Origin: Sphingobacteriaceae bacterium UBA6709
Lineage (GTDB): Bacteria > Bacteroidota > Bacteroidia > Sphingobacteriales > Sphingobacteriaceae
Length of the DNA: 26,727 bases
Assembly (NCBI GenBank): GCA_002454425.1
Contig: DKIV01000014.1
Coordinates: 23,929-50,655, forward strand
Direction of reading: 5' to 3'
A model generated the notes under the pieces. That model was not told the DNA's origin and made no database searches. It was given only the letters and a program-made list of their open reading frames with translations. A program made the translations under genes and the position numbers. Below, piece by piece: positions 16,533-24,038 of this stretch; within the stretch, counting starts at the first letter, position 1; each line of letters begins with the position of its first letter.

Positions 16533-16567
16533 AAAAAGGCAGTGTAGGGAAATCACACTGCCTTTTT
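16533..16567. terminator. Two-way terminator between FKBP gene and M42 peptidase
   Basis: A 13-bp inverted repeat (16533-16545 with 16555-16567) has a GC-containing core, GGCAGTGT / ACACTGCC, with five A on one side and five T on the other. It can terminate both the FKBP gene on the plus strand and the M42 gene on the minus strand. Confidence 0.85.
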
Positions 16568-16706
16568 CATTTGAAGAAAACCTATGTTGTTAAAACGATC
16601 TATATCGCTCGTTATTGTGAATGCTCCCTTTTTTAAGAGATTTTACTCATCAGTAGTAAATCGTCTTGTGTTCGAGTGATTACAACGCTGGCGAATGTTT
16701 TCTGAT

Positions 16707-17816
16707 TTATTTGAAATATCTGAAGTCCTGTCCGCTTTCAATCGTCAGCAATGCTTCGTAAATCAAGCGTATAACATTATCTACGTCTTCTTTGTGAACC
16801 ATTTCTACCGTAGTATGCATATAACGCAACGGTAGGGAAATTAAAGCAGATACCACCCCTTCATTAGAGTAAGCAAATGCATCAGTGTCAGTACCCGTCC
16901 AACGAGATGAAGCCTGGCGTTGGAATGGTATATCCTGATCCTGGGCCACTTTCACAAGAAGTTTATTAAAAGCAGTATGTACGGATGGTGCATATGAAAG
17001 AACAGGGCCCTTGCCACAAGCCAGGTCGCCTTGTGTTACCTTATTGATCATAGGCGTTTGTGTATCATGAGTAACATCGGTAACAATCGCCAGGTTAGGC
17101 TTGATGCGGTGTGCGATCATTTCAGCACCCCTTAAACCCACCTCTTCCTGCACCGCGTTAACGATATACAGACCAAAGGGGAGTTGCTTATTATTCTCCT
17201 TCAACAGCCTGGCAACCTCCGCAATCATGAAGCCTCCTACGCGATTGTCCAATGCGCGACCCACATAATAGCGATCGTTAAGGATCATAAATTCATCTTC
17301 GTAGGTAATTACATTTCCTACATGTATGCCCAAGGCTTCCACTTCTTCCTGACTAGTACATCCGCAGTCAATGAAAATATTTTTAAGAGTAGGATTCTCT
17401 TCTTTTTCACCATTACGAGTATGTATTGCGGGCCATCCGAAGAGTCCTTTCACGATGCCTTTATCAGTATGTATGTTTACGCGCTTTGATGGCGCTATCT
17501 GATGATCCGAGCCACCATTTCTGATTACATAGATAAGGCCATCCTTTGAAATGTAATTAACGAACCAGGATATCTCATCTGAATGTGCCTCGATAACAAC
17601 CTTGTAAGCCGCTTCCGGATTAACGACAGCGACAGCGGTGCCGTAGTTATCGACGAAATAATCGTCAACGAATGGTTTAATATAATTAAGCCATAGCATT
17701 TGTCCTTCCCATTCAAAACCGGTAGGAGAGGGGTTATTAATGTAGCTTTCCAGGAATTTTAACGAATTCTCGTTAACGATAGCAGCTTTGCTATTCTCTT
17801 CACTTTTATTACTCAT
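16707..17816 (-). CDS. M42 family metallopeptidase (glutamyl-aminopeptidase-like)
   Basis: A 369-residue cytoplasmic protein with the M42 (FrvX/PepA-like) layout: a catalytic domain interrupted by a small beta domain at about 80-175. The two-metal site is complete: H78 and D80 (EAHSDE), D190 (GRALDNRVG), E224-E225 (VQEEVGLRG), D247 (VTDVTHD) and H334 (RYMHTTVE). Family members are large tetrahedral (TET) aminopeptidases that trim short peptides; the N-terminal specificity is not clear from the sequence. It begins 44 bp downstream of truA and is likely in the same transcript. Confidence 0.92.
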   Translation of the reverse strand: MSNKSEENSKAAIVNENSLKFLESYINNPSPTGFEWEGQMLWLNYIKPFVDDYFVDNYGTAVAVVNPEAAYKVVIEAHSDEISWFVNYISKDGLIYVIRNGGSDHQIAPSKRVNIHTDKGIVKGLFGWPAIHTRNGEKEENPTLKNIFIDCGCTSQEEVEALGIHVGNVITYEDEFMILNDRYYVGRALDNRVGGFMIAEVARLLKENNKQLPFGLYIVNAVQEEVGLRGAEMIAHRIKPNLAIVTDVTHDTQTPMINKVTQGDLACGKGPVLSYAPSVHTAFNKLLVKVAQDQDIPFQRQASSRWTGTDTDAFAYSNEGVVSALISLPLRYMHTTVEMVHKEDVDNVIRLIYEALLTIESGQDFRYFK

Positions 17817-17860
17817 AAACTATGTATTTAAGTATGCTTGCGGTATACAGATACCGTCTT

Positions 17861-18610
17861 TTATAAATAGGGATAAATAATCTCTGTAAGATACAAACCG
17901 CATGCAGGTACAGAGGTACCGGCTTTAGATCTGTTTTTACTTTCAATGATATCGCGTAGTTGCGACTCATTAAGTGTGTTATTGCCTGCTAAAAGTAGCG
18001 TTCCTACGATGGCCCGAACCATATTTCTCAGGAAACGATCCGCGGAGATATGAAATACCAGACCCTCGTTGGTCGTTGACCATTGAGCGTTGGTGATCTT
18101 ACAATTGTTGGTGAACACCTGCGTGTTTGACTTGCTGAAACAACTGAAATCGGTATATTCCATAATGATTGCCGCTGCCGCATTCATGGCTGAAACATCG
18201 GGAATATCCCGGAGAAGCCAGGAGTATCCATGTTTAAAGGGATTCTTGTTGAAATGTACATGATATTGATACGAGCGTTTGGTCGCATCGAATCGCGCGT
18301 GAGCGTCATTTTCCACAGCATGAACCTTACTTATTGCAATATCGAATGGAAGCAGCGCGTTTAGACCCGTCAGAAAGGAGCTTTTGTGTTCAAGATCCGC
18401 GGGTCCGTCAAAATGCGCGAAGAACTGGCTTGCATGCACACCTGCGTCTGTGCGTCCACAGCCTACCGTCTCAATTGATTGACGCAGGATTGTTGAAAGT
18501 GCTTTATCGAGCATTTCCTGAACTGTTACGGCATTGGGTTGGGCCTGCCAGCCGTGGTACTTGGTGCCATCATAAGATAGCTCTAGAAAATAACGTTTTA
18601 TTTCAGTCAC
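17861..18610 (-). CDS. truA: tRNA pseudouridine synthase A (TruA)
   Basis: TruA makes pseudouridine at positions 38-40 in the anticodon stem of tRNAs. The 249-residue protein has the catalytic Asp at D55 in GCGRTDAGVHA, plus RYFLELSYDGTKYHGWQ at the N terminus and RFLRNMVRAIVGTL near 195. The start is a GTG at 18610; an in-frame stop lies a few codons upstream, and no ATG fits. A -7 box lies four bases upstream of this GTG, so the message may be leaderless. Confidence 0.95.
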   Translation of the reverse strand: MTEIKRYFLELSYDGTKYHGWQAQPNAVTVQEMLDKALSTILRQSIETVGCGRTDAGVHASQFFAHFDGPADLEHKSSFLTGLNALLPFDIAISKVHAVENDAHARFDATKRSYQYHVHFNKNPFKHGYSWLLRDIPDVSAMNAAAAIIMEYTDFSCFSKSNTQVFTNNCKITNAQWSTTNEGLVFHISADRFLRNMVRAIVGTLLLAGNNTLNESQLRDIIESKNRSKAGTSVPACGLYLTEIIYPYL

Positions 18611-18614
18611 AGTC

Positions 18615-18622
18615 CAAACTTA
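18615..18622 (-). promoter_or_regulatory. -7 box directly upstream of truA
   Basis: The minus strand reads TAAGTTTG, an exact TAnnTTTG match, ending four bases before the GTG start of truA. With the usual 5-7 base distance from box to transcript start, transcription would begin at or next to the GTG. Confidence 0.55.
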
Positions 18623-18760
18623 TATAAAATTTATACATCTTGCATTTGTCGTCTGATTAAATACATAAACGATACCAGGAAGTGGAGAGAGTCGTATATG
18701 CCGGTTTTATTTGTATTTTAGAGCCATTAAAAATCCAGACGATACACAAAAAATCGAGTT

Positions 18761-19228
18761 ATGATACAAAGAATACAAACAGTTTGGTTGTTTCTGACCA
18801 CCACAGTAATTTTCGCGCTTTTTTTGTTTCCTTATCTTCAGATACTTAACGCCGCGGGCACTGCCAAGGCTATTAAGGTAACAGGGGTATATGAAAATGT
18901 AGGAGGGCAGGTGGTTCAAACCAACGGTTTTATGGCGCTTACCATTGCCACTGTAATCTTAGGATTGATTCCCTTTATTATCATCTTCTTCTTTAAAGAC
19001 CGGAAATTGCAGATTAAACTCTCATATCTTAATATCGTGCTCGTTTTAGCATTCAGTTTCTGGTTGGCACAGACCTCAAAAGAGGTCATCGGCGATATCT
19101 CATTGCAGCTTCAGAACTATGGCATTGGGGTAATTCTGCCATGTCTGGCGATTTTATTTTTAATTCTGGCGATCAGAGCTATTAGAAATGACGAAAAATT
19201 GATCAAGTCTGCCGAACGCTTGCGTTAA
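18761..19228 (+). CDS. DUF4293 family membrane protein
   Basis: A 155-residue protein with four predicted membrane segments at about 8-28, 58-78, 86-106 and 122-142, with a charged loop (FKDRKLQIK, 78-86) between the second and third and a basic C-terminal tail (RNDEKLIKSAERLR). It begins MIQRIQTVWLFL, the standard start of the Bacteroidota-specific DUF4293 family, for which no function is known. It probably sits in the inner membrane with both ends in the cytoplasm. It runs in the same direction as the helicase, but the helicase has its own promoter. Confidence 0.88.
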   Translation: MIQRIQTVWLFLTTTVIFALFLFPYLQILNAAGTAKAIKVTGVYENVGGQVVQTNGFMALTIATVILGLIPFIIIFFFKDRKLQIKLSYLNIVLVLAFSFWLAQTSKEVIGDISLQLQNYGIGVILPCLAILFLILAIRAIRNDEKLIKSAERLR

Positions 19229-19237
19229 GAAAGGTAC

Positions 19238-19273
19238 TTTGGTTTTATATATTCAATAATATTCGTATCTTTG
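19238..19273 (+). promoter_or_regulatory. Promoter of the DEAD-box helicase gene
   Basis: TATCTTTG at 19266-19273 is an exact -7 match. TTTG at 19238-19241 is a possible -33 element, but the spacer of 24 bp is slightly long. The predicted transcript start (about 19278-19280) coincides with the first base of a hairpin. Confidence 0.7.
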
Positions 19274-19279
19274 CGGCGT

Positions 19280-19303
19280 ACCGGCAATACCGCCGGTTTT
19301 TTT
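19280..19303 (+). terminator. Terminator-like hairpin in helicase leader
   Basis: ACCGGC (19280-19285) pairs with GCCGGT (19292-19297) across a 6-base loop and runs into seven T (19297-19303). It lies at the predicted 5' end of the mRNA, ending 9 bp before the start codon. It looks like an intrinsic terminator, but is too close to the start of transcription to be ordinary; see findings. Confidence 0.6.
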
Positions 19304-19312
19304 ATTGTTATC

Positions 19313-21130
19313 ATGAACCCATTTAGTAATCTGGGAATCCGTCATGATATTGTTAATGCCATTTCTGAACTGGGATTTGAAAATCCCACACCGATCCAGG
19401 AACAGTCTATACCTGTTCTACTGTCTGGCAGCAACGATTTTGTCGGATTAGCCCAAACCGGCACGGGGAAGACTGCTGCTTTTGGTCTTCCTTTGTTAGA
19501 ATTAATTGACTTCTCTTCCAACATTCCTCAGGCACTTGTATTATGCCCTACAAGAGAACTCTGTTTGCAAATAGCAAGCGACCTGAAGAACTATTCTAAG
19601 AATATTCCTAACGTTCATGTTGTCGCTGTATATGGCGGTGCAAGTATTTCAGATCAGCTACGCCAGATTAGACGCGGTGTGCAGATTGTTGTTGCTACGC
19701 CGGGTCGTATGCTCGATATCATCGGACGTAATGCCATTGATTTCTCTAAGGTACGTTACGTAGTCCTCGATGAGGCTGATGAAATGCTCAACATGGGCTT
19801 TCAGGAAGATATAGATTCCATCTTATCTACAACCCCCGAAGAAAAGAAAACATGGCTTTTCTCTGCAACTATGCCCTCTGAGGTTCGTCGTATATCGAAA
19901 AAGTATATGACTGATCCTTTCGAGCTGACTGTAGGAAAGCAGAATACAGGTAACGCCAATATTGATCACGAATATTATGTTGTGCGTGCGCATAACAAAT
20001 ACGCGGCCTTTAAACGTATTGTTGATTTTAATCCGGAGATCTTCGGAATCGTGTTCTGTCGTACTAAGGTAGAAACACAAGAGATCGCAGAGTCGCTCAT
20101 CAAGGATGGCTATAACGCTGATTCTTTGCATGGCGATCTATCACAGCAACAACGAGATAAGGTAATGAAGCGTTATCGCGACAAGAGCTTACAGCTTCTT
20201 ATCGCAACTGACGTTGCCGCTCGTGGTATTGACGTAAACAATGTAACTCACGTTATCAACTACTCGCTACCTGACGAAATTGAGAACTATACACACCGTA
20301 GTGGTCGTACAGCACGTGCTGGCCGTTCAGGTGTTTCTATCTCAATCATTCACGCTAAGGAGCTGGGAAAGATACGTCAGATCGAACGTGTTATCGGTAA
20401 GAAATTTACCAAAGTTGACGTTCCTAATGGTTTTGACGTTTGCGAAAAGCAGTTATTTGCCCTGGTTCACCGCGTACATCACGTAGATGTAAACGAAGAA
20501 CTTATTGAGCCTTACATGCCTCGTATTATGGCTGAGTTTGGTGAGATGAGTAAGGATGAGATCATTAAGCGTTTTGCATCCCTTGAGTTTAACAGATTCC
20601 TGGATTATTACAAGGAAGCTCCAGATCTCAATGCTCCGGCAAATGATGATCGTCAGCGTGCTGAGCGGTTCCCTCGCAATGGTGTGCGGAGTGATTATAC
20701 CAGATTATTTATCAATTTGGGTTCCGTAGACGAGTTTACCCGTGGTGATATGCTTGGATTTATTTGTAACCATGCTCGTATCAGCGGAAAATCTATCGGT
20801 AAAATTGATCTTAAAGGCGTATACACCTTCTTTGAGGTAGATAACGATGTAGCTGAAACTGTTCAGAATAACTTTAAGGATGTTGATTTTCAGGGTCGTC
20901 AGGTTCGTATAGAGCTAGCAGGCGACCGTGACGGTGGAGGTCGTGAAGGTGGTCGTGGCCGTAGCGGCGGATATTCACGTCGTGAAGGTGGTAGATCTGA
21001 TCGCGGATCCAGAGGCGAACGCGGTGGTTTCCGTGATTTCTCCGGAAACGGCGGTGGCAGATCCGAGCGTCGTGAAGGCGGAAGTCGCCATTCATCTGGC
21101 GATCGCGAAAAACGCAACAAGCGTTGGTAA
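19313..21130 (+). CDS. DEAD-box RNA helicase (DeaD/CsdA-like) with RGG tail
   Basis: Start set at the ATG at 19313 (605 residues, MNPFSNLGIR); the longer frame from 19271 would start inside the promoter. Helicase motifs are all present: Q motif (PTPIQEQ, about 25-31), AQTGTGKT (47-54), PTRELCLQ (79-86), DEAD (153-156), SAT (184-186), and ARGIDV and HRSGRTARAG in the second RecA domain. Residues about 475-550 resemble the DbpA-type RNA-binding domain. The last 55 or so residues are a low-complexity Arg/Gly/Ser tail (GGRGRSGGYSRREGG). Such proteins unwind structured RNA in ribosome assembly, mRNA decay and cold adaptation. It stands as a one-gene transcript with a hairpin leader. Confidence 0.95.
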   Translation: MNPFSNLGIRHDIVNAISELGFENPTPIQEQSIPVLLSGSNDFVGLAQTGTGKTAAFGLPLLELIDFSSNIPQALVLCPTRELCLQIASDLKNYSKNIPNVHVVAVYGGASISDQLRQIRRGVQIVVATPGRMLDIIGRNAIDFSKVRYVVLDEADEMLNMGFQEDIDSILSTTPEEKKTWLFSATMPSEVRRISKKYMTDPFELTVGKQNTGNANIDHEYYVVRAHNKYAAFKRIVDFNPEIFGIVFCRTKVETQEIAESLIKDGYNADSLHGDLSQQQRDKVMKRYRDKSLQLLIATDVAARGIDVNNVTHVINYSLPDEIENYTHRSGRTARAGRSGVSISIIHAKELGKIRQIERVIGKKFTKVDVPNGFDVCEKQLFALVHRVHHVDVNEELIEPYMPRIMAEFGEMSKDEIIKRFASLEFNRFLDYYKEAPDLNAPANDDRQRAERFPRNGVRSDYTRLFINLGSVDEFTRGDMLGFICNHARISGKSIGKIDLKGVYTFFEVDNDVAETVQNNFKDVDFQGRQVRIELAGDRDGGGREGGRGRSGGYSRREGGRSDRGSRGERGGFRDFSGNGGGRSERREGGSRHSSGDREKRNKRW

Positions 21131-21158
21131 TACTTGTTATCGACAATTTAATATAAAA

Positions 21159-21196
21159 AAGGGCCGGTTGCGTTTAGCAGTCGGCCCTTGTTTTTA
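21159..21196. terminator. Two-way terminator between helicase and small membrane protein
   Basis: AAGGGCCG (21159-21166) pairs with CGGCCCTT (21182-21189), with T residues after it on the plus strand and a seven-T run after it on the minus strand. It serves both convergent genes. Confidence 0.85.
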
Positions 21197-21219
21197 GAAC
21201 ATAGTAATGACGTTCTCTG

Positions 21220-21495
21220 TTATTCTTCCAGATAAACACGATGGCCGTCTGAATTCTCATAAAACTGGCGATCGTACATATCTATAAATACATCTTCCCC
21301 ATTGGGGCCTTTCACATGATGTAATAATCGCGCTTTAATTTGCTGAGTATAATCTTTTACCCTATTACCTACGCTTCTTGCCGAGTCGGCAAGATTGTCA
21401 GCAAGACGACTGCCGTCTTTTCGTCTATATAGAAGGGCACATACTGCTGCGGCAGCAATGCCGGCTCCAATTCCCAGTCCAATTATCTTTTTCAT
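21220..21495 (-). CDS. Small membrane-anchored protein of unknown function
   Basis: A 91-residue protein. Residues 4-22 are a Gly/Ala-rich membrane segment (IIGLGIGAGIAAAAVCALL) followed at once by RRKDG, so the rest should lie in the cytoplasm. Residues about 30-60 look like an amphipathic helix (LADNLADSARSVGNRVKDYTQQIKARL), as in YtxH-like proteins. The C terminus has acidic and aromatic residues (FIDMYDRQFYENSDGHRVYLEE). I recognise no defined family beyond the YtxH-like pattern, which is common in small Bacteroidota envelope or stress proteins. It starts 60 bp after gpsA and probably shares its transcript. Confidence 0.7.
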   Translation of the reverse strand: MKKIIGLGIGAGIAAAAVCALLYRRKDGSRLADNLADSARSVGNRVKDYTQQIKARLLHHVKGPNGEDVFIDMYDRQFYENSDGHRVYLEE

Positions 21496-21555
21496 AATCT
21501 GGTATTAATTATAATCCTTTGTAACAGATATAACGAATACCAAATAGCTTTGTTT

Positions 21556-22560
21556 TTAGGAAAGCTGATCAGCAAGGAGTGTCATTTCAATGTGTGGAGA
21601 ATGCTGTTCATAAAGAATAGCATATACCGCGCGGCAGATTGGCATGGGAACTTTGTGGTTCTTATTAATTTGATGGAGGCTGTTTGATGCATAGTAGCCT
21701 TCCGCCACCATATTCATTTCCAGCTGTGCAGATTTAACAGTATATCCTTTACCAATCATATTGCCAAAAAGCCTGTTTCTGCTAAACTGCGAGTATGCTG
21801 TTACCAAAAGGTCTCCCAGATACGCCGACTCTTTAATATCACGGTCTATGGGATGTACAGCGTTTACAAAATTCAGGATTTCACGTATAGCATTCGAGAT
21901 GAGCACCGACTGGAAGTTGTCGCCATAACCCAGACCGTTACAAATACCACTGGCAACGGCATAGATATTCTTGAGCACAGCGGCATATTCAGTACCGTAT
22001 ATGTCATCAGAAACGTTAGTTTTTATATAGCGGGTATTGATCAGGCCGGCAAATTGAGCGGCTAATTCAGTATCGCCGGAGGCTATGGTCAGATATGACA
22101 GTTTTTCCAGTGCTACCTCTTCCGCGTGGCAGGGCCCGCTTAATACAACGATGTCCTTAAGCGGTATATCGTAACACTTGTTCATGAACTCTCCAACGAT
22201 CATGTTTTCGTCGGGAACGAAGCCCTTTATTGCCGAGATTATCTTCTTGCCCTTAAAAGCTTTTGCTGGCACCCTGCTTAGCACATCCTTCAAAAATGCC
22301 GCGGGCACGTTTAATAGGATCATATCGGCTTTCGTAATAATCCCCTCCAGGTCGTCACTTATATTCTCCGATGGAACACGTAGTTCAGTGGCACTAAGGT
22401 AATTAGGATTATGTCCATATTTCTTTAAATGATCTATTGCCGTAACATTACGCATCCACCAGAAGATCTCCTTTGGAGTTCTATTGTCTAAAAGCATTTT
22501 AATGTTTGCGGTTGCCCAACTTCCCCCACCAATGACAGCTACTTTTGCGGTATTATCCAT
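21556..22560 (-). CDS. gpsA: NAD(P)H-dependent glycerol-3-phosphate dehydrogenase
   Basis: GpsA reduces dihydroxyacetone phosphate to sn-glycerol-3-phosphate, the backbone for phospholipids; PlsX in this window acts in the next stage. Start set at the ATG at 22560 (334 residues). The open frame runs ten codons further to 22590, but those codons are made by a terminator hairpin. Motifs are VAVIGGGSWATA (8-19, nucleotide loop), ISAIKGF (about 105), LSGPCHAEEVA (about 137-147) and EYAAVLKNIYAVASGICNGLGYGDN (about 190-214, with the catalytic Lys). The length is normal. The start codon directly abuts the T run of the hairpin. Confidence 0.94.
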   Translation of the reverse strand: MDNTAKVAVIGGGSWATANIKMLLDNRTPKEIFWWMRNVTAIDHLKKYGHNPNYLSATELRVPSENISDDLEGIITKADMILLNVPAAFLKDVLSRVPAKAFKGKKIISAIKGFVPDENMIVGEFMNKCYDIPLKDIVVLSGPCHAEEVALEKLSYLTIASGDTELAAQFAGLINTRYIKTNVSDDIYGTEYAAVLKNIYAVASGICNGLGYGDNFQSVLISNAIREILNFVNAVHPIDRDIKESAYLGDLLVTAYSQFSRNRLFGNMIGKGYTVKSAQLEMNMVAEGYYASNSLHQINKNHKVPMPICRAVYAILYEQHSPHIEMTLLADQLS

Positions 22561-22588
22561 AAAAAAGTCCCGAACTTTTGTTCGGGAC
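22561..22588 (-). terminator. Perfect terminator abutting the gpsA start codon
   Basis: On the minus strand GTCCCGAAC (complement of 22580-22588) pairs perfectly over 9 bp with GTTCGGGAC (complement of 22567-22575) across a 4-base AAAA loop, followed by six T and then at once the gpsA ATG. It most likely ends the transcript of the HlyD gene, whose stop lies 52 bp upstream. Confidence 0.85.
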
Positions 22589-22595
22589 AAGTTTA
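22588..22595 (-). promoter_or_regulatory. Possible gpsA -7 box overlapping the terminator stem
   Basis: The minus strand reads TAAACTTG, one base off TAnnTTTG. Transcription starting 5-7 bases on would begin at about 22581-22583, within the left arm of the hairpin, so the gpsA message would lack most of that arm and avoid termination. No good -33 element is seen. Confidence 0.4.
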
Positions 22596-22640
22596 CTAAA
22601 ATAAATCCGTTTATCAGTGTGAGGTCAATTAGCCCTATGC

Positions 22641-23975
22641 TTATTTTTTGGCTTCAAATAATTTGTCTTTGCTTACTTTTTCGACCTTATCGCCATTTTT
22701 CAACGTTTTGGAGATCGCCGAAAAAGGAGCCGACACAATTTCGTCTCCCACTTTTAATCCCTGACTTACCAGGATATACGTATCATTCTGGATGCCCGTT
22801 TTTACGTTTACCTGTTTTACCGTTCCATCTTTTTGCAAAACGAATACACATTCCTGAGCGGGGGTTTTCTGATCCTTTTTCTTCTTACTGTCGTCAGTCT
22901 TTTGATCTTGCTCGTCAGTACGGGTAGTCACAGATTGAATAGGCACAGCCAGTCCGCGCGCGTTTTGCGTTTGAATATCGACTGTTGCGGATAATCCGGG
23001 TTTGAACGGAGACGCGCTTGTTGTATTATTCGCTAACAGCTCTTTGTATGAGTCTGGAAGAATGCGCACCTTAACCGTAAAATTAGTCACCTGTTCGGCA
23101 GATGTTGTGCCCGTAACTTTTGCTGAGCTCGCGATTTCAGTAACCGTACCTTTGAACTTCTTTCCCTGGAAGGCGTCTACTTCGATATCCGCGGCGTTGC
23201 CGGTTTTTACGCGGGTGATATCATTTTCATTTACATCAACATTCACCTCCATGCTGTTCATATTGGCGATACGCATAATCTCGGTACCTGCCATTTGTGC
23301 TGTTCCCACAACGCGTTCACCCAATTCAACAGAAAGTAGCGATATAACACCGTCCACAGGAGCGTAAATGGTTGTTCTTGCAAGGTTATCCGCAGCTTCT
23401 TTCACTACCGCTTCCGCTTGTTGTACGCCATATCTGGAACCGATGATGTTTTGCTTTAATCCTTCAAGATTAGCTTTGGCACTAAAGTACTGCGATTGTG
23501 CGGCGTCATATTCAGCAGCCGAAAGTACTTTTTGTTTGTATAGTTCCGCACTTCTCTTATAGCTTGCTTCAGTGTTTTTAAAGGTCGCTTCAGCTTGCTT
23601 TAACTGTAGCTCCGATCCCGCGAGCGTTGCTTTCTGCGTATTCAGGGAGGCCACCGTTCTATTATATCCTGACTCAAGAATATCCGGTCTGATCTTACAG
23701 AGGAGCTGTCCTTTTTTAACCACGTCCCCTTCTTTAATAGCGAGTTCTACAATTTCTCCTGAAACTTCAGAACTTAGCTTTACTTCAATCTCGGGCTGCA
23801 CCTTGCCGCTTGCTGATACTGTTTCGATGAGGCTTCTTTGCTCCGCTTTTTCAGTAGCTATCTGCGTCAGGTCGCCTTTGCCAAACCAGCCAAGTTTTTT
23901 GCCTGTTATGGCTAGAATTACCAAAATAATTCCACCGATGATCAAGTACTTCGTGAGGTTTTTCTTTTTTGCCAT
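22641..23975 (-). CDS. HlyD/MacA-type periplasmic adaptor subunit of an efflux system
   Basis: A 444-residue membrane-fusion protein. A single N-terminal membrane segment (about 9-27, YLIIGGIILVILAIT) anchors it in the inner membrane. Next come a lipoyl half-motif (about 50-95, VSASGKVQPEIEVKLSSEVSGEI and KEGDVVKKGQLL), a coiled-coil hairpin (about 100-190), the second lipoyl half (TTIYAPVDGVISLLSVELGERV), a beta-barrel domain (about 240-330) and a C-terminal domain with a charged Lys/Asp insert (about 360-378). It would link an inner-membrane ABC (MacB-type) or RND pump to a TolC channel. It is 63 bp downstream of the TolC gene. No pump gene follows; the transcript ends at the terminator at 22561. 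Confidence 0.93.
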   Translation of the reverse strand: MAKKKNLTKYLIIGGIILVILAITGKKLGWFGKGDLTQIATEKAEQRSLIETVSASGKVQPEIEVKLSSEVSGEIVELAIKEGDVVKKGQLLCKIRPDILESGYNRTVASLNTQKATLAGSELQLKQAEATFKNTEASYKRSAELYKQKVLSAAEYDAAQSQYFSAKANLEGLKQNIIGSRYGVQQAEAVVKEAADNLARTTIYAPVDGVISLLSVELGERVVGTAQMAGTEIMRIANMNSMEVNVDVNENDITRVKTGNAADIEVDAFQGKKFKGTVTEIASSAKVTGTTSAEQVTNFTVKVRILPDSYKELLANNTTSASPFKPGLSATVDIQTQNARGLAVPIQSVTTRTDEQDQKTDDSKKKKDQKTPAQECVFVLQKDGTVKQVNVKTGIQNDTYILVSQGLKVGDEIVSAPFSAISKTLKNGDKVEKVSKDKLFEAKK

Positions 23976-24038
23976 TTTTAGAGATATTTATGTTGATGGT
24001 CGGCGGACCACTTATTAATCTATATAAGTTTTGTGTTG

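Noticed and set aside
18309..18317. TTTTCCACA as a DnaA box inside truA
   Set aside because: It is a single copy in coding sequence and easily explained by chance and codon choice.
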